This document shows, piece by piece, positions 46,195-55,688 of a stretch of 64,000 bases of DNA. How positions within the stretch are numbered: position 1 is the stretch's first letter; each line of letters begins with the position of its first letter. The stretch comes from Pseudomonas ceruminis (GTDB taxonomy: Bacteria > Pseudomonadota > Gammaproteobacteria > Pseudomonadales > Pseudomonadaceae): the NCBI RefSeq assembly GCF_021602025.1, contig NZ_BQHW01000014.1:62001-126000 (forward strand). The letters run 5' to 3'. The position numbers and the translations under genes were made by a program. The notes below the pieces were generated by a model. The model saw only the letters and a list, made by a program, of their open reading frames with translations. It was not told where the DNA came from and ran no database searches.

Positions 46195-46212
46195 CTGTCA
46201 TACAAGTGTCAT
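46195..46212 (+). promoter_or_regulatory. PhoB box upstream of ppx
   Basis: CTGTCATACAAGTGTCAT holds two 7-base direct repeats (CTGTCAT, GTGTCAT) with the 4-base spacer of the Pho box consensus; one mismatch in the repeats. It is 109 bases before ppx and 118 before the divergent trxA. Confidence 0.72.
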
Positions 46213-46320
46213 AGCATCAAATGGCACATTGCCTTGCATCAAGCCTTGGCGTGCCGTGCGTTGGCGACAGCCTGCTAACGTGGCACGATTGCCAGGTTAC
46301 CGACCGAGAACACTCAGATC

Positions 46321-47823
46321 ATGCCGCATACCTCCGCGAAGAACCTGTCTCTGATCGCCGCCATAGACCTTGGCTCCAACAGTTTTCACATGGTCGTGGC
46401 CAAGGCTCACCACACTGAGATCCGCATTCTCGAGCGGCTCGGTGAAAAGGTTCAGCTGGCCGCCGGCATCGACGAAGACCGCAAGCTCAGTGAAGAAGCC
46501 ATGGAGCGAGGCCTGGAATGCCTCAAGCGCTTTGCCCAACTGATCAACGGCATGCCGGCCGGCTCCGTGCGCATCGTGGGCACCAACGCCCTGCGTGAAG
46601 CGCGCAACCGCAACGACTTCATCCAGCGTGCCGAGGCCATCCTCGGTCACCCGGTCGAGGTCATTTCCGGCCGTGAAGAGGCCCGCCTGATCTACCTGGG
46701 CGTGTCCCATACGCTGGCCGACACTCCTGGCAAACGCCTGGTAGCCGACATCGGCGGCGGCAGCACCGAGTTCATCATCGGCCAACGCTTCGAGCCGCTG
46801 CTGCGCGAGAGCCTGCAGATGGGCTGCGTGAGCTTTACCCAGCGCTATTTCCGCGACGGCAAGATCACCCCGGCCCGCTATGCCCAGGCCTACACCGCCG
46901 CGCGCCTGGAACTGATGAGCATCGAGAATGCCCTGCACCGCCTGACCTGGGATGAAGCCATCGGCTCGTCCGGCACCATCCGCGCCATTGGCGCAGCGAT
47001 CAAGGCCGGCGGCCTGGGCAATGGCGAGGTCAACGCAGAAGGCCTGGCCTGGGTCAAACGCAAGCTGTTCAAGCTGGGTGAGGTCGACAAGATCGACTTC
47101 GACGGCGTCAAGCCTGACCGCCGTACCATCTTCCCGGCTGGCCTGGCGATTCTCGAAGCGATCTTCGACGCGCTGGAACTGCAACGCATGGACCATTGCG
47201 ACGGCGCGCTGCGTGAAGGCGTGCTGTTCGACCTGCTGGGCCGGCACCACCACGAAGACGTGCGTGAACGCACCCTCAATTCCCTGATGGAGCGTTACCA
47301 CGTCGACCACGGGCAAGCCGCGCGCGTGGAGCGCAAGGCATTGCACGCCTTTGACCAAGTGGCCAACGCCTGGGACCTTGAAGATGGAAACTGGCGCGAC
47401 CTGTTGGGATGGTCGGCGAAAATCCACGAAATCGGCCTGGATATCGCCCACTATCACTATCACAAGCACGGTGCGTACCTGATCGAGCACTCCGACCTTT
47501 CAGGTTTCTCGCGGGAAGATCAGCAGATGATGGCCCTGCTGGTGCGCGGTCATCGCCGCAACATCCCCAAGGACAAGTTCGCCGAACTGGGCGAGGAAGG
47601 GGTCAAGCTGTTGCGTCTGTGCGTACTGCTGCGTTTCGCAATCCTGTTCCATCACATCCGCGGCACCCAGCAGATGCCCAAGGTGCAGCTCAAGGCCGTC
47701 GACGACAGCCTGGACGTGGCCTTCCCCGAGGGCTGGCTGGAACAGAACCAGCTGACCCAGGCCGACTTCGCCAACGAGGCGGAGTGGCTGGCCCGGGTCG
47801 GCTTCGTCCTCAGCGTACGTTGA
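46321..47823 (+). CDS. ppx: Exopolyphosphatase (Ppx/GppA family)
   Basis: Hydrolyses inorganic polyphosphate from its ends. The 500-residue protein opens with the ASKHA phosphate-binding loop [10 protein letters not shown] (16-25); the second loop [14 protein letters not shown] is at about 142-155. The C-terminal HD-like helical half ([19 protein letters not shown]) matches full-length Ppx. Its last 14 bases overlap the end of the convergent ppk gene. A Pho box lies upstream. Confidence 0.95.
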   Translation: MPHTSAKNLSLIAAIDLGSNSFHMVVAKAHHTEIRILERLGEKVQLAAGIDEDRKLSEEAMERGLECLKRFAQLINGMPAGSVRIVGTNALREARNRNDFIQRAEAILGHPVEVISGREEARLIYLGVSHTLADTPGKRLVADIGGGSTEFIIGQRFEPLLRESLQMGCVSFTQRYFRDGKITPARYAQAYTAARLELMSIENALHRLTWDEAIGSSGTIRAIGAAIKAGGLGNGEVNAEGLAWVKRKLFKLGEVDKIDFDGVKPDRRTIFPAGLAILEAIFDALELQRMDHCDGALREGVLFDLLGRHHHEDVRERTLNSLMERYHVDHGQAARVERKALHAFDQVANAWDLEDGNWRDLLGWSAKIHEIGLDIAHYHYHKHGAYLIEHSDLSGFSREDQQMMALLVRGHRRNIPKDKFAELGEEGVKLLRLCVLLRFAILFHHIRGTQQMPKVQLKAVDDSLDVAFPEGWLEQNQLTQADFANEAEWLARVGFVLSVR

Positions 47824-50047
47824 GGACCGGGTTGCTCAGGCGCTCCAGCAGGGTCGCCTGGGCACTGCGCGGGTTCTGGTTGCCGGTCGGGCTGCTGCGC
47901 ACGTAGCGCCCGTCAGGCTGCAGCGTCCAGGCATGGGTGTTGTCGGTCAGGTACGCCTCCAGCTCCTTCTTCACCCGCAGCAACAGCTTCTTGCCTTCGA
48001 CCGGGAAGCAGGTCTCGACCCGCTTGTCCAGGTTGCGCTCCATCCAGTCGGCACTGGACAGGTAGATTTGTTCTTCGCCGCCATTGAGGAAGTAGAACAC
48101 CCGCGTGTGCTCCAGGAAGCGGCCGATGATGGAGCGCACCTGGATGTTGTGCGACACACCGGGAATGCCCGGGCGCAGGCAGCACATGCCGCGCACCACC
48201 AAGTCGATCTTCACGCCCGACTGGCTGGCCTTGTAGAGGGCCTTGATGACCTTGGCGTCGGTCAGCGAGTTGAACTTGGCAATGATGTGCGCGGGTTTAC
48301 CTTCGAGGGCAAACTGCGTCTCCCGGGCAATCATGTCGAGCATGCCCTTCTTCAAGGTAAACGGCGCGTGCAGCAGTTTTTTCATGCGCAGCGTCTTGCC
48401 CATGCCGATCAGCTGGCTGAACAGTTTGCCGACGTCCTCAGTCAGGGCGTCGTCGGAGGTCAGCAGGCTGTAGTCGGTATACAGGCGGGCGTTGCCGGCG
48501 TGATAGTTGCCAGTGCCCAGGTGCGCGTAGCGCACGATCTCACCTTGTTCACGGCGCAGGATCAGCATCATCTTGGCGTGGGTCTTGAAGCCGACCACAC
48601 CGTAAATTACCACCGCACCGGCAGCCTGCAGGCGGCTGGCCATCTGCAGGTTGGATTCTTCATCGAAGCGCGCCCGCAGCTCGATCACCGCAGTGACTTC
48701 CTTGCCGTTACGTGCCGCATCGACCAGGGCATCGACAATTTCCGAGTTGGCGCCGGAACGGTACAGCGTCTGGCGTACGGCGAGCACGTGCGGGTCCTTG
48801 GCGGCCTGGCGCAGCAGGTCGATCACTGGCGTGAAGGACTCGAACGGGTGCATCAGCAGGATGTCCTGCTTGCCGATCACGCTGAAGATGTTGTCGGCAT
48901 TGACCAGCAGCTTGGGGATCGCCGGGGTGAACGGCGTGTATTGCAGTTCCGGGTGGCTGTCCAGGCCGGTGATGCTGAACAGGCGGGTCAGGTTGACCGG
49001 GCCATTGACCTGGTACAGCTCGCTCTCGCTCAGGCTGAACTGCTTGAGCAGGTAATCGGACAGGTGTTTCGGGCAGGTGTCGGCCACCTCCAGGCGCACT
49101 GCATCGCCGTAGCGGCGCGAGAACAGTTCGCCGCGCAAGGCGCGGGCAAGGTCATCGACCTCTTCGGAATCCAGCGCCAGGTCGGCGTTACGGGTCAGGC
49201 GGAACTGATAGCAACCCTTGACCTTCATGCCTTGGAACAGGTCGTCGGCATGGGCATGGATCATCGACGACAGGAACACGTAGTTGTCGCCTGGGCCGCC
49301 AACATCTTCCGGCACGCGAATGACCCGTGGCAGCAGGCGCGGCGCGGGAATGATCGCCAGGCCCGAGTCGCGGCCGAAGGCGTCGACACCTTCGAGCTCG
49401 ACGATGAAGTTCAGGCTCTTGTTCACCAGCAGCGGGAATGGGTGGGTCGGGTCGAGGCCGATCGGGGTGATGATCGGCGCGATCTCGTCGCGGAAATAGC
49501 GGCGCACCCAGGTCTTGAGCTTCGGCGTCCAGTAGCGGCGACGGATGAAGCGGATGGCGTGTTTTTCCAGCTCAGGCAGCAGCACATCATTGAGGATCGC
49601 GTACTGGCGCTCTACTTCGATATGCACCAGCTCGCTGATGCGCGCCAGCGCCTGATGCGGCTGCAGGCCATCGGCGCCGGCCTGTTCACGGGCAAAATTG
49701 ATCTGCTTCTTCAGGCCCGCCACGCGGATCTCGAAGAATTCATCCAGGTTGCTGGAGAAGATCAGCAGGAACTTCAGGCGCTCGAGCAGTGGATAGGACT
49801 CATCCAGCGCCTGCTCCAGCACGCGTATGTTGAACTGCAACTGCGACAGCTCGCGATGAATGTACAGGCTGCTGTCGTCCAGGCTTGGAATGGCGATGGC
49901 CGGTGCCGGCGCGGCCGCAGGGGCTGGCGTGGCAGCCTCTACCACCGGTTCCGGGGCTGCAGGCAAGTCTGGTGGGGTCTGCACAATCTCTTCAGGGACG
50001 GCCTGGGCGTCCTTGATCGCGACAGGGGTGAGCACTTCATTATTCAT
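47810..50047 (-). CDS. ppk: Polyphosphate kinase 1
   Basis: Makes polyphosphate from ATP. The 745-residue protein has the N-terminal, head and two phospholipase-D-like catalytic domains; the autophosphorylated His lies in [10 protein letters not shown] and the second in ILR...[14 protein letters not shown]. Compared with E. coli (688) it has an extra 55-residue N-terminal extension rich in Ala, Pro and Glu ([16 protein letters not shown]), presumably disordered. It converges with ppx and overlaps it by 14 bases. ATG 50047 is the only start before the extension. Confidence 0.95.
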   Translation of the reverse strand: MNNEVLTPVAIKDAQAVPEEIVQTPPDLPAAPEPVVEAATPAPAAAPAPAIAIPSLDDSSLYIHRELSQLQFNIRVLEQALDESYPLLERLKFLLIFSSNLDEFFEIRVAGLKKQINFAREQAGADGLQPHQALARISELVHIEVERQYAILNDVLLPELEKHAIRFIRRRYWTPKLKTWVRRYFRDEIAPIITPIGLDPTHPFPLLVNKSLNFIVELEGVDAFGRDSGLAIIPAPRLLPRVIRVPEDVGGPGDNYVFLSSMIHAHADDLFQGMKVKGCYQFRLTRNADLALDSEEVDDLARALRGELFSRRYGDAVRLEVADTCPKHLSDYLLKQFSLSESELYQVNGPVNLTRLFSITGLDSHPELQYTPFTPAIPKLLVNADNIFSVIGKQDILLMHPFESFTPVIDLLRQAAKDPHVLAVRQTLYRSGANSEIVDALVDAARNGKEVTAVIELRARFDEESNLQMASRLQAAGAVVIYGVVGFKTHAKMMLILRREQGEIVRYAHLGTGNYHAGNARLYTDYSLLTSDDALTEDVGKLFSQLIGMGKTLRMKKLLHAPFTLKKGMLDMIARETQFALEGKPAHIIAKFNSLTDAKVIKALYKASQSGVKIDLVVRGMCCLRPGIPGVSHNIQVRSIIGRFLEHTRVFYFLNGGEEQIYLSSADWMERNLDKRVETCFPVEGKKLLLRVKKELEAYLTDNTHAWTLQPDGRYVRSSPTGNQNPRSAQATLLERLSNPVLNVR

Positions 50048-50263
50048 CTGGACGTTCCTGGAGGACGTTAACGCCCTATCATCAATTGAGCGGGACGATA
50101 AGCGGCCATTATGACGCCTGTGTTACACCCGCAGGCAACCCTACGACTTGTGGCCGCAGGCATTGTCCTCGTAGGAATTGTTCACGTCGAGACACATTTG
50201 GACACTTTCACGAATGCGCGCGAAGGGGTAGGCTGCGCGTTCATTTCGCCAGCACCTCAGAAA

Positions 50264-50908
50264 ATGCTTCAACAATTCCTGCAGGATTTCGGCTACTTTG
50301 CCCTTTTTCTAGGCACCTTCTTCGAAGGCGAGACCATCCTGGTGCTTGCAGGATTTCTTGCGTTTCGCGGGTACATGGACATCAGCCTGGTGGTTATCGT
50401 GGCGTTCTTCGGCAGCTATGCCGGCGACCAGTTGTGGTACTTCATGGGCCGCCGCCACGGGCGCAAGATCCTTGCGCGCAAACCCCGCTGGCAAGCCATG
50501 GGCGACCGCGCCCTGGAGCATATTCGTCGCCATCCCGACATCTGGGTGCTGAGCTTCCGCTTCGTTTACGGCCTGCGCACGGTAATGCCCGTGGCCATCG
50601 GCCTGTCCGGTTACCCGCCACGCCGTTATCTGCTGCTCAACGGCATCGGCGCAGCCATCTGGGCGCTTGCCCTTGGCGCTGCCGCATACCACTTCGGCGC
50701 AATCCTCGAAGGTATGCTGGGCAACGTTAAGAAGTATGAGCTATGGGTGCTCGGTGCCCTGCTGTTGCTGGGTGTCCTGCTGTGGTTGCGCCGCCGCTTC
50801 CGCACGCTGCGCGCGGAGCGCAAGGCGGCGGCACAGGGCCAAGGCCCAGAGGCTGAAACGGCTGTCAGCCACGAGCGGGAACCAGACAAAGGGCGCGATC
50901 AACGCTAA
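50264..50908 (+). CDS. DedA-family (VTT-domain) membrane protein
   Basis: A 214-residue inner-membrane protein of the DedA superfamily. FFEGETILVLAGFLA has the conserved acidic residue and GDQLWYFMGRRHGRK and RFVYGLRTVMPVAIGLSGYPPRRYLLLNG carry the arginines typical of DedA. Family members flip lipids such as undecaprenyl phosphate or phosphatidylethanolamine; the precise substrate is unknown. ATG 50264 fits the family start better than the longer frame at 50111. The C-terminal tail is charged and probably cytoplasmic. Confidence 0.88.
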   Translation: MLQQFLQDFGYFALFLGTFFEGETILVLAGFLAFRGYMDISLVVIVAFFGSYAGDQLWYFMGRRHGRKILARKPRWQAMGDRALEHIRRHPDIWVLSFRFVYGLRTVMPVAIGLSGYPPRRYLLLNGIGAAIWALALGAAAYHFGAILEGMLGNVKKYELWVLGALLLLGVLLWLRRRFRTLRAERKAAAQGQGPEAETAVSHEREPDKGRDQR

Positions 50909-51084
50909 ACCGAACGCGCCGGCCGTAGAGCGCTGGCACGTTCGACAGCGGGCGCCCACTCCAGGTGTACGGCCGCGCGCTGTTCTTCCAGCGCCCCCAA
51001 CACCAGACGATCCCAGATAATGAACACGCCGCCGTCGTTACGATCCAAGTAGGCAGGATTCTAAGCAGGGTGGACGCCGTGGCT
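50905..51084 (-). pseudogene. C-terminal remnant of a sterol desaturase / fatty acid hydroxylase family gene
   Basis: The minus strand between the dedA stop and elbB reads, through one in-frame TAG, HGVHPA*NPAYLDRNDGG followed by VFIIWDRLVLGALEEQR and a terminal stop at 50905. This resembles the end of bacterial sterol desaturases (HRVHHARNP-YLDRN-GGV-IIWDRLFGTF). The second His of the HxxHH motif has become Pro and the Arg a stop. No upstream part of the gene remains; sequence above 51084 shows no similarity. Recognised by eye only. Confidence 0.6.
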
Positions 51085-51167
51085 AGGTGCTGGGTCCAGG
51101 CCCCTTCGAGCCAGCCACGTCTGCCAAACTAGAGGACAGTTAGCGCCTCGAAACTGGAGTAATGAGC

Positions 51168-51833
51168 ATGACAAAAAAAGTAGCGGTGATTCTTTCCGGC
51201 TGTGGCGTGTATGACGGTGCCGAAATCCATGAAAGCGTGATCACCCTGCTGCGCCTCGATCAGCGCGGCGCGCAGGTACAGTGCTTTGCGCCGAACATCG
51301 CGCAGATGCATGTGATCAATCACCTGACCGGCGAGCCGATGCCGGAGTCGCGCAATGTGCTGGTGGAATCGGCGCGTATCGCGCGTGGCGACGTGAAAGA
51401 TATCCGTGAAGCCAAGGTCGAGGACTTCGATGCGCTGATCGTGCCGGGCGGTTTTGGCGCGGCCAAGAACCTGTCCAACTTTGCCGTGGAAGGCACCGAG
51501 TGCACCGTGCAACCAGACGTACTGGCCCTGGCCGAAGCCTTTGCCGAAGCCTGCAAACCGGTCGGCCTGATCTGCATCTCGCCGGCCCTCGCGGCAAAAA
51601 TCTACGGGCCAGGCGTGCTGTGCACTATCGGTAACGATGCCGATACGGCGGCGGCAGTGGTCAAGATGGGTGGCACCCACCAGGAATGCGATGTGCATGA
51701 CATCGTCGAAGATACCCAGCGCAAGCTGGTGACCACCCCGGCATACATGGTGGCCAAGTCGATCAGCGAGGCGGCTGGCGGGATCTACAAGCTGGTGGAC
51801 CGCGTGTTGGAACTGGCCCACGAGGGTGACTGA
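51168..51833 (+). CDS. elbB: Isoprenoid biosynthesis glyoxalase ElbB
   Basis: DJ-1/PfpI-superfamily protein of 221 residues. Sequence landmarks: VAVILSGCGVYDGAEIHESV, FDALIVPGGFGAAKNLSNFA and the nucleophile elbow LICISPALAAKIYG. E. coli ElbB has weak glyoxalase activity and affects isoprenoid levels. ATG 51168 has GGAG 8 bases upstream; ATG 51162 is too close to it. Abuts the convergent yaiI gene with no gap. Confidence 0.9.
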   Translation: MTKKVAVILSGCGVYDGAEIHESVITLLRLDQRGAQVQCFAPNIAQMHVINHLTGEPMPESRNVLVESARIARGDVKDIREAKVEDFDALIVPGGFGAAKNLSNFAVEGTECTVQPDVLALAEAFAEACKPVGLICISPALAAKIYGPGVLCTIGNDADTAAAVVKMGGTHQECDVHDIVEDTQRKLVTTPAYMVAKSISEAAGGIYKLVDRVLELAHEGD

Positions 51834-52286
51834 TCAGCCCTTGCTCAGGCGGGTCAGAATACGGTCCAGCGCATTGGCGAACGCCTGCTTCTCGCGTTCG
51901 CCATAAGGCGCCTGCCCGCCGCCAACCTGCCCCTGCTCACGTAGCTCAGTGAACAGGTTGCGCACTGCAAGCCGGTCACCCATGTTGCGTTCGTCGAACT
52001 CACGCCCGCGCGGGTCCAGTGCTGCGACGCCTTTCTTGATCAGCCGGTCGGCCAACGGTACGTCGCTGCAGATCACCAGTTCGCCGGGCAAAGCATGCTC
52101 GACCAGGTAGTCGTCGGCAGCGTCCATGCCGCTAGGCACCACGATCAACCGCACCACGGCGAAGGCGGGCTTGGCCACGGCCTGGCCGGCCACCATGATC
52201 ACCTCAAGCTTGCGCTTGAGGGCGAATTTGACGATCAGGTCCTTGGCTGCCTTGGGGCAGGCGTCGGCGTCGATCCATATGCGCAT
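51834..52286 (-). CDS. YaiI/YqxD family protein (UPF0178)
   Basis: A 150-residue DUF188 protein with a PIN-like N-terminal segment: MRIWIDADACPKAAKDLI, GMDAADDYLVEHALPGELVICSDVPLADRLI. Function unknown; a nuclease activity has been suggested from the fold. ATG 52286 is preferred since the upstream frame enters a REP element. Confidence 0.9.
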   Translation of the reverse strand: MRIWIDADACPKAAKDLIVKFALKRKLEVIMVAGQAVAKPAFAVVRLIVVPSGMDAADDYLVEHALPGELVICSDVPLADRLIKKGVAALDPRGREFDERNMGDRLAVRNLFTELREQGQVGGGQAPYGEREKQAFANALDRILTRLSKG

Positions 52287-52307
52287 GTAGCAATCTCTTC
52301 TGTCAGA

Positions 52308-52394
52308 GCCGGCCTCTTCGCGGGACAAGCCCGCTCCCACAGGAACACCTCTGAGCCTAAGGCCTGTGGGAGCGGGCTTGCCCCGCGAAGAGGC
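52308..52394. repeat. Complete inverted REP pair
   Basis: GGCCTCTTCGCGGGACAAGC + CCGCTCCCACAGG (52311-52343) and its inverse CCTGTGGGAGCGGGCTTGCC + CCGCGAAGAGGCC (52362-52394), separated by 18 bases. The two 33-base units match almost completely and could form one long cruciform. These are the canonical P. putida REP units. Confidence 0.85.
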
Positions 52395-52409
52395 CAGCAG
52401 CATCAACAC

Positions 52410-54302
52410 CTAAACGGCAGCCCGGCGCTTCTCAGCCAGACGACTACGCCCATAGAGCACCAAAATAGCCAGCAACGCCACCGCCTGTGCCGCCAGCGAG
52501 TACGCATCGGCATGAATTCCCAGCCAGTCGAACTCGAAGAACGCCACCGGCCGCGTGCCCAGCACACCCGCTTCCTGCAGCGCCTTCACGCCATGCCCGG
52601 CGAACACCACCGAGAGCGCGCACAGCAAGGCTGCGTTAATGCTAAAGAACAGCGACAGCGGCAATTTGGCCGAACCGCGCAAAATCACCCAGGCCAGGCC
52701 GACCAGCAGCACCAGTGCGGTGGCACCCCCGGCCAGTACCGCCTGGTGCCCTGCCGGGCCAGCCTGCAGCCACAGGGTTTCATAGAACAGGATCACTTCA
52801 AACAGCTCGCGGTACACCGAGAAGAACGCCAGCATGGCAAAGCCGAAGCGCCCGCCGCCGCTGACCAGGCTGCTCTTGATGTAATCCTGCCAGGCGGCTG
52901 CATGGCGACGGTCGTGCATCCACACGCCAAGCCACAGCACCATCACGGCAGCGAACAACGCCGTGCAACCCTCAAGCAGCTCTCGTTGGGCGCCACCGAC
53001 GTCGATCACATAGGCCGCCAGGGCCCAGGTGCCGAAGCCGGCGACCAGCGCGAGCGCCCAACCGATGTTGACGCTGCGCACCGCCGATTGCTGGCCGGTG
53101 TTGCGCAGGAAGGCCAGGATCGCAGCCAGTACCAGAATCGCCTCAAGGCCTTCGCGCAACAGGATCAGCAGGCCGGAGATGTAACTCAACGACCAGCTCA
53201 GGCCATCGCTGCCCAGCAACTTGGAGGCTTGATCAAGCTTGACCTTGGCTTCGGCCAGGCGCTGTTCGGCCTGGGCGACCGGCAAGCCGTCCTGCAGTGA
53301 CTGGCGGTAGGCCATCAAGGACTTTTCGGTGTCCTTGCGCGCCTGGGTGTCGATGTTGTCCAGCGAGCTTTCCACCAGCTCGAAGCCTTCCAGGTAGGCG
53401 GCTACCGAGAGGTCGTAGGCCTGGTCGTGGTCGCCTGCGCGGTAGGCGGCCAGGCTCTTGTCCAGGGTGCTGGCGGTGTAATCGAGCAACTGCGCCGGGC
53501 CACGTTTGACCTGCGGCGGCTGGGCACGCTGGGCGCGGAATGCCTCCACGGCGCCAGGGCCTTCGTTGGCGGCGACTTCTGCCGGGGTCTGGCGGGCCAG
53601 GTCGGCCAGGTTCCAGGTCTTGTCACCCTTTGCAGCCTGCGGGTCGGCGGTGAAACTGGCGATGTAGGCGGCCACGTCCCAGCGTTGGCGTTCATCGAGC
53701 TGGTCGGCGAACGACGGCATTTCAGTGCCATCGATGCCCAGGTTCAGGGTGTTGTAGAGGTCGAACAGGCTCAGTTGGTCGAGGCGTTCAGTGTTGCGCA
53801 GGTTGGCCGGGGCGGGTTCCAGACCGACGCCCGCCGGGCCATCGCCGGCCCCTGTGTCGCCGTGGCAGATCGAGCAGTTTTGCGTGTACAGCGAGGCGCC
53901 ACGGGCCGGGTCCGGGGTAATCACCGGCGCCTGGCTGACCTCATAGGCCACAGCCAGACGTGCGCCCAGCTGTCGGGCCTGCTTGGCCACCGCGGCACCG
54001 TCCTGGCGCTGGTCGATGGCCTGGCGCAAGGCTTGTACGCCCTGCTCAAGGGCGTTTTGCTCCGCGTTTGCCGGCAGGCCTTTGACCAGATCGGCCAACA
54101 CCGCGCTGAACTCCTGCTGCTCACGGTATTCGCCGTCGTCGATCACCTTGCCGTCACGTACGGTCGGCGGGTAGTCCGCGCCGATGTAATCGAGCAGGTG
54201 CAGGGCCTTGCCGGCCTCGGCAGGGGATTCGGCCAGCGCCAAGGTGCTGCACAGCGCCAGCAAAGGCCACAACAGCCAGGCAAGACGGAAACGGGTATTC
54301 AT
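52410..54302 (-). CDS. Cytochrome c / FTR1-family iron permease fusion
   Basis: A 630-residue membrane protein. Signal peptide (about 24 residues), a cytochrome c domain with haem motif CSICH at 143-147 and a distal Met, a helical periplasmic linker (about 300-375), then an FTR1 permease with RExxE motifs REGLEAIL (about 385) and YRELFEVILFYETLW that bind iron in yeast Ftr1p. Fusion of haem and permease domains suggests redox-coupled iron uptake. ATG 54302 gives a clean signal peptide; a start at 54335 is possible. No p19 or ferredoxin partner genes nearby. Confidence 0.88.
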   Translation of the reverse strand: MNTRFRLAWLLWPLLALCSTLALAESPAEAGKALHLLDYIGADYPPTVRDGKVIDDGEYREQQEFSAVLADLVKGLPANAEQNALEQGVQALRQAIDQRQDGAAVAKQARQLGARLAVAYEVSQAPVITPDPARGASLYTQNCSICHGDTGAGDGPAGVGLEPAPANLRNTERLDQLSLFDLYNTLNLGIDGTEMPSFADQLDERQRWDVAAYIASFTADPQAAKGDKTWNLADLARQTPAEVAANEGPGAVEAFRAQRAQPPQVKRGPAQLLDYTASTLDKSLAAYRAGDHDQAYDLSVAAYLEGFELVESSLDNIDTQARKDTEKSLMAYRQSLQDGLPVAQAEQRLAEAKVKLDQASKLLGSDGLSWSLSYISGLLILLREGLEAILVLAAILAFLRNTGQQSAVRSVNIGWALALVAGFGTWALAAYVIDVGGAQRELLEGCTALFAAVMVLWLGVWMHDRRHAAAWQDYIKSSLVSGGGRFGFAMLAFFSVYRELFEVILFYETLWLQAGPAGHQAVLAGGATALVLLVGLAWVILRGSAKLPLSLFFSINAALLCALSVVFAGHGVKALQEAGVLGTRPVAFFEFDWLGIHADAYSLAAQAVALLAILVLYGRSRLAEKRRAAV

Positions 54303-54635
54303 GGGCAATCTCGAAGGGAATGCGAAAGAGAACATTGTTCACTTCCACTCAGCTTCGCTCAAGGTTTGCGGGCGGATTTCATGAAAAATCTTGAGACAAA
54401 AACCCGGCGCGGGCTCCGCCCTCGATCGCCGGTGGGCTTGCTCCCCCAGTATTTTTTTACAGGCTTCAAGGGGGCGCTGTACTTGTGGGAGCCGGCTTGC
54501 CGGCGATGGGCGGCGCAGGCCTGAGGGCTATCCAATAGACGCCGCAGGATAATTCGACACAGAATCAGAACTGAAGCATTTTTTATATTCGGAAAACTCT
54601 TACAATTTCAGGCGTTAGGGAATATGTAGCGCAGG
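54303..54635. other. 333-base intergenic stretch with REP elements and an AT-rich part
   Basis: 54425-54448 and 54484-54507 are REP-type units (GATCGCCGGTGGGCTTGCTCC; GTGGGAGCCGGCTTGCCGGCGAT). 54530-54630 is AT-rich (TTTTTTATATTCGGAAAACTC) unlike its surroundings and continues the low GC of the RHS gene. No open frame resembling an immunity gene was found on either strand. Confidence 0.7.
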
Positions 54636-55607
54636 CTACGCATGCCCTCCTACCTGGCGAATGATCACGGTTTTATCTTGCACCTGAAAATGAACACGTT
54701 GACCTCCACTGAGGCGGAACTGATAAATCCCTGAGCGTTTATCAAAGACTTTGTAGTCGCTATCACCCAAACTCAATGCTGCGTCCCGAGGCGACAATCC
54801 CTCATTGTGAATCGCGTTTTGAAACTTGTCGAATTTTTCCTGCTCCACTTTTGTCAACACCGCTAAGTTCTTCCGCACCTCAACCTTGTCTAATTTCCAA
54901 CCTTTATTTTCTTCTGAGATAGCGTTAAAAAATACAGCGTTTCTCGAACTGTGCCGGTCGCTTATGCCGGGAGTCGAAGGCGTCGAGAGGGGCGATGATA
55001 ATGACGAATTGGAGGTACTCGAAATAGATCGATTCATCGCAGGTTTCGCAGGTTTCCTCGAACCAGGCGCCTGCTGCGAATTGGGAGGCATAATCAATGT
55101 TTCCGGCCTGTTCTTCGGTTCGGGCAATAATCGCCTAGGCATATGCCCGGTTGGATCACTGAAATTGACAGGGTCACCGGAGACATACGCATAGCAGTTG
55201 ATCCCTCCCTGATCAAAGGGGCTCAACACATCCTGACTTAAGAATCGCATCAGCGCCGGGCTGTAACCACGAGCGCCGTTACCTAGCAGATACCAACCCG
55301 TGAGGGCTTCACGTGGTTGCCCGTTGAATCCAGGCAAGATGGGTGATTGAGGAAAGCTAAAACCATAAGGGCTGTAGCTAAGCGTTTCATGGCGCACTGC
55401 AGTCGCACCGCCCATAACCGTACGCATCGGGCCTGATAATAAAAGTGTGCTGCCTGACACCTCCCCAGCTCCGATTTGCGCAAGGTCCCCCGCTTCAGCC
55501 TTAACTATCGAACTCGCAGCACGCGCTCCCATCACCGTCACGAGCTCAGTGTTCCGGTAGAATCTTTTTTGAGAATAAACAGATTTCCCGCTCGGTGTAG
55601 CGCCCAT
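54636..55607 (-). CDS. Orphan RHS repeat-associated core domain protein with toxin-like C-terminus
   Basis: A 323-residue protein with only the tip of an RHS protein. N-terminal part has Rhs-strand residues (SYSPYGFSFPQ) and the RHS core FNGQPREALTGWYLLGNGARGYSPALMRFLSQDVLSPFDQGG, ending at DPVNFSDPTGHMPRRL (residue ~160). A Ser/Pro linker follows (about 180-225), then a variable C-terminus (about 226-323) ending YQFRLSGGQRVHFQVQDKTV and a final IIRQVGGHA, which looks like a RelE/ParE-type toxin end. No signal, repeats or trafficking domain. Start 55607 follows GAGG. GC is lower than in neighbours. Confidence 0.8.
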   Translation of the reverse strand: MGATPSGKSVYSQKRFYRNTELVTVMGARAASSIVKAEAGDLAQIGAGEVSGSTLLLSGPMRTVMGGATAVRHETLSYSPYGFSFPQSPILPGFNGQPREALTGWYLLGNGARGYSPALMRFLSQDVLSPFDQGGINCYAYVSGDPVNFSDPTGHMPRRLLPEPKNRPETLIMPPNSQQAPGSRKPAKPAMNRSISSTSNSSLSSPLSTPSTPGISDRHSSRNAVFFNAISEENKGWKLDKVEVRKNLAVLTKVEQEKFDKFQNAIHNEGLSPRDAALSLGDSDYKVFDKRSGIYQFRLSGGQRVHFQVQDKTVIIRQVGGHA

Positions 55608-55668
55608 AAAGACCTCACACGCACTCCACAATCTTGAACGAAGCGTGACAGAACCGTGCGAGCGGGAA

Positions 55669-55688
55669 AACTGACAAAAATATCAGTT
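55669..55688. promoter_or_regulatory. Short inverted repeat upstream of the RHS tip gene
   Basis: AACTGA (55669-55674) and TCAGTT (55683-55688) around an AT-rich 8-base centre, about 62 bases before the start. It may be an operator or a hairpin in the leader. The rest of 55608-55757 shows no clear promoter. Confidence 0.4.

Noticed and set aside
46218-46237. Sigma-54-like TGGCAC...TTGC in the trxA-ppx region
   Set aside because: Spacing between GG and GC is one base too long for a sigma-54 promoter.
54330-54340. GAACATTGTTC palindrome near the start of the FTR1 gene as a Fur site
   Set aside because: Too short and the wrong sequence for a Fur box; it overlaps the alternative start codon.
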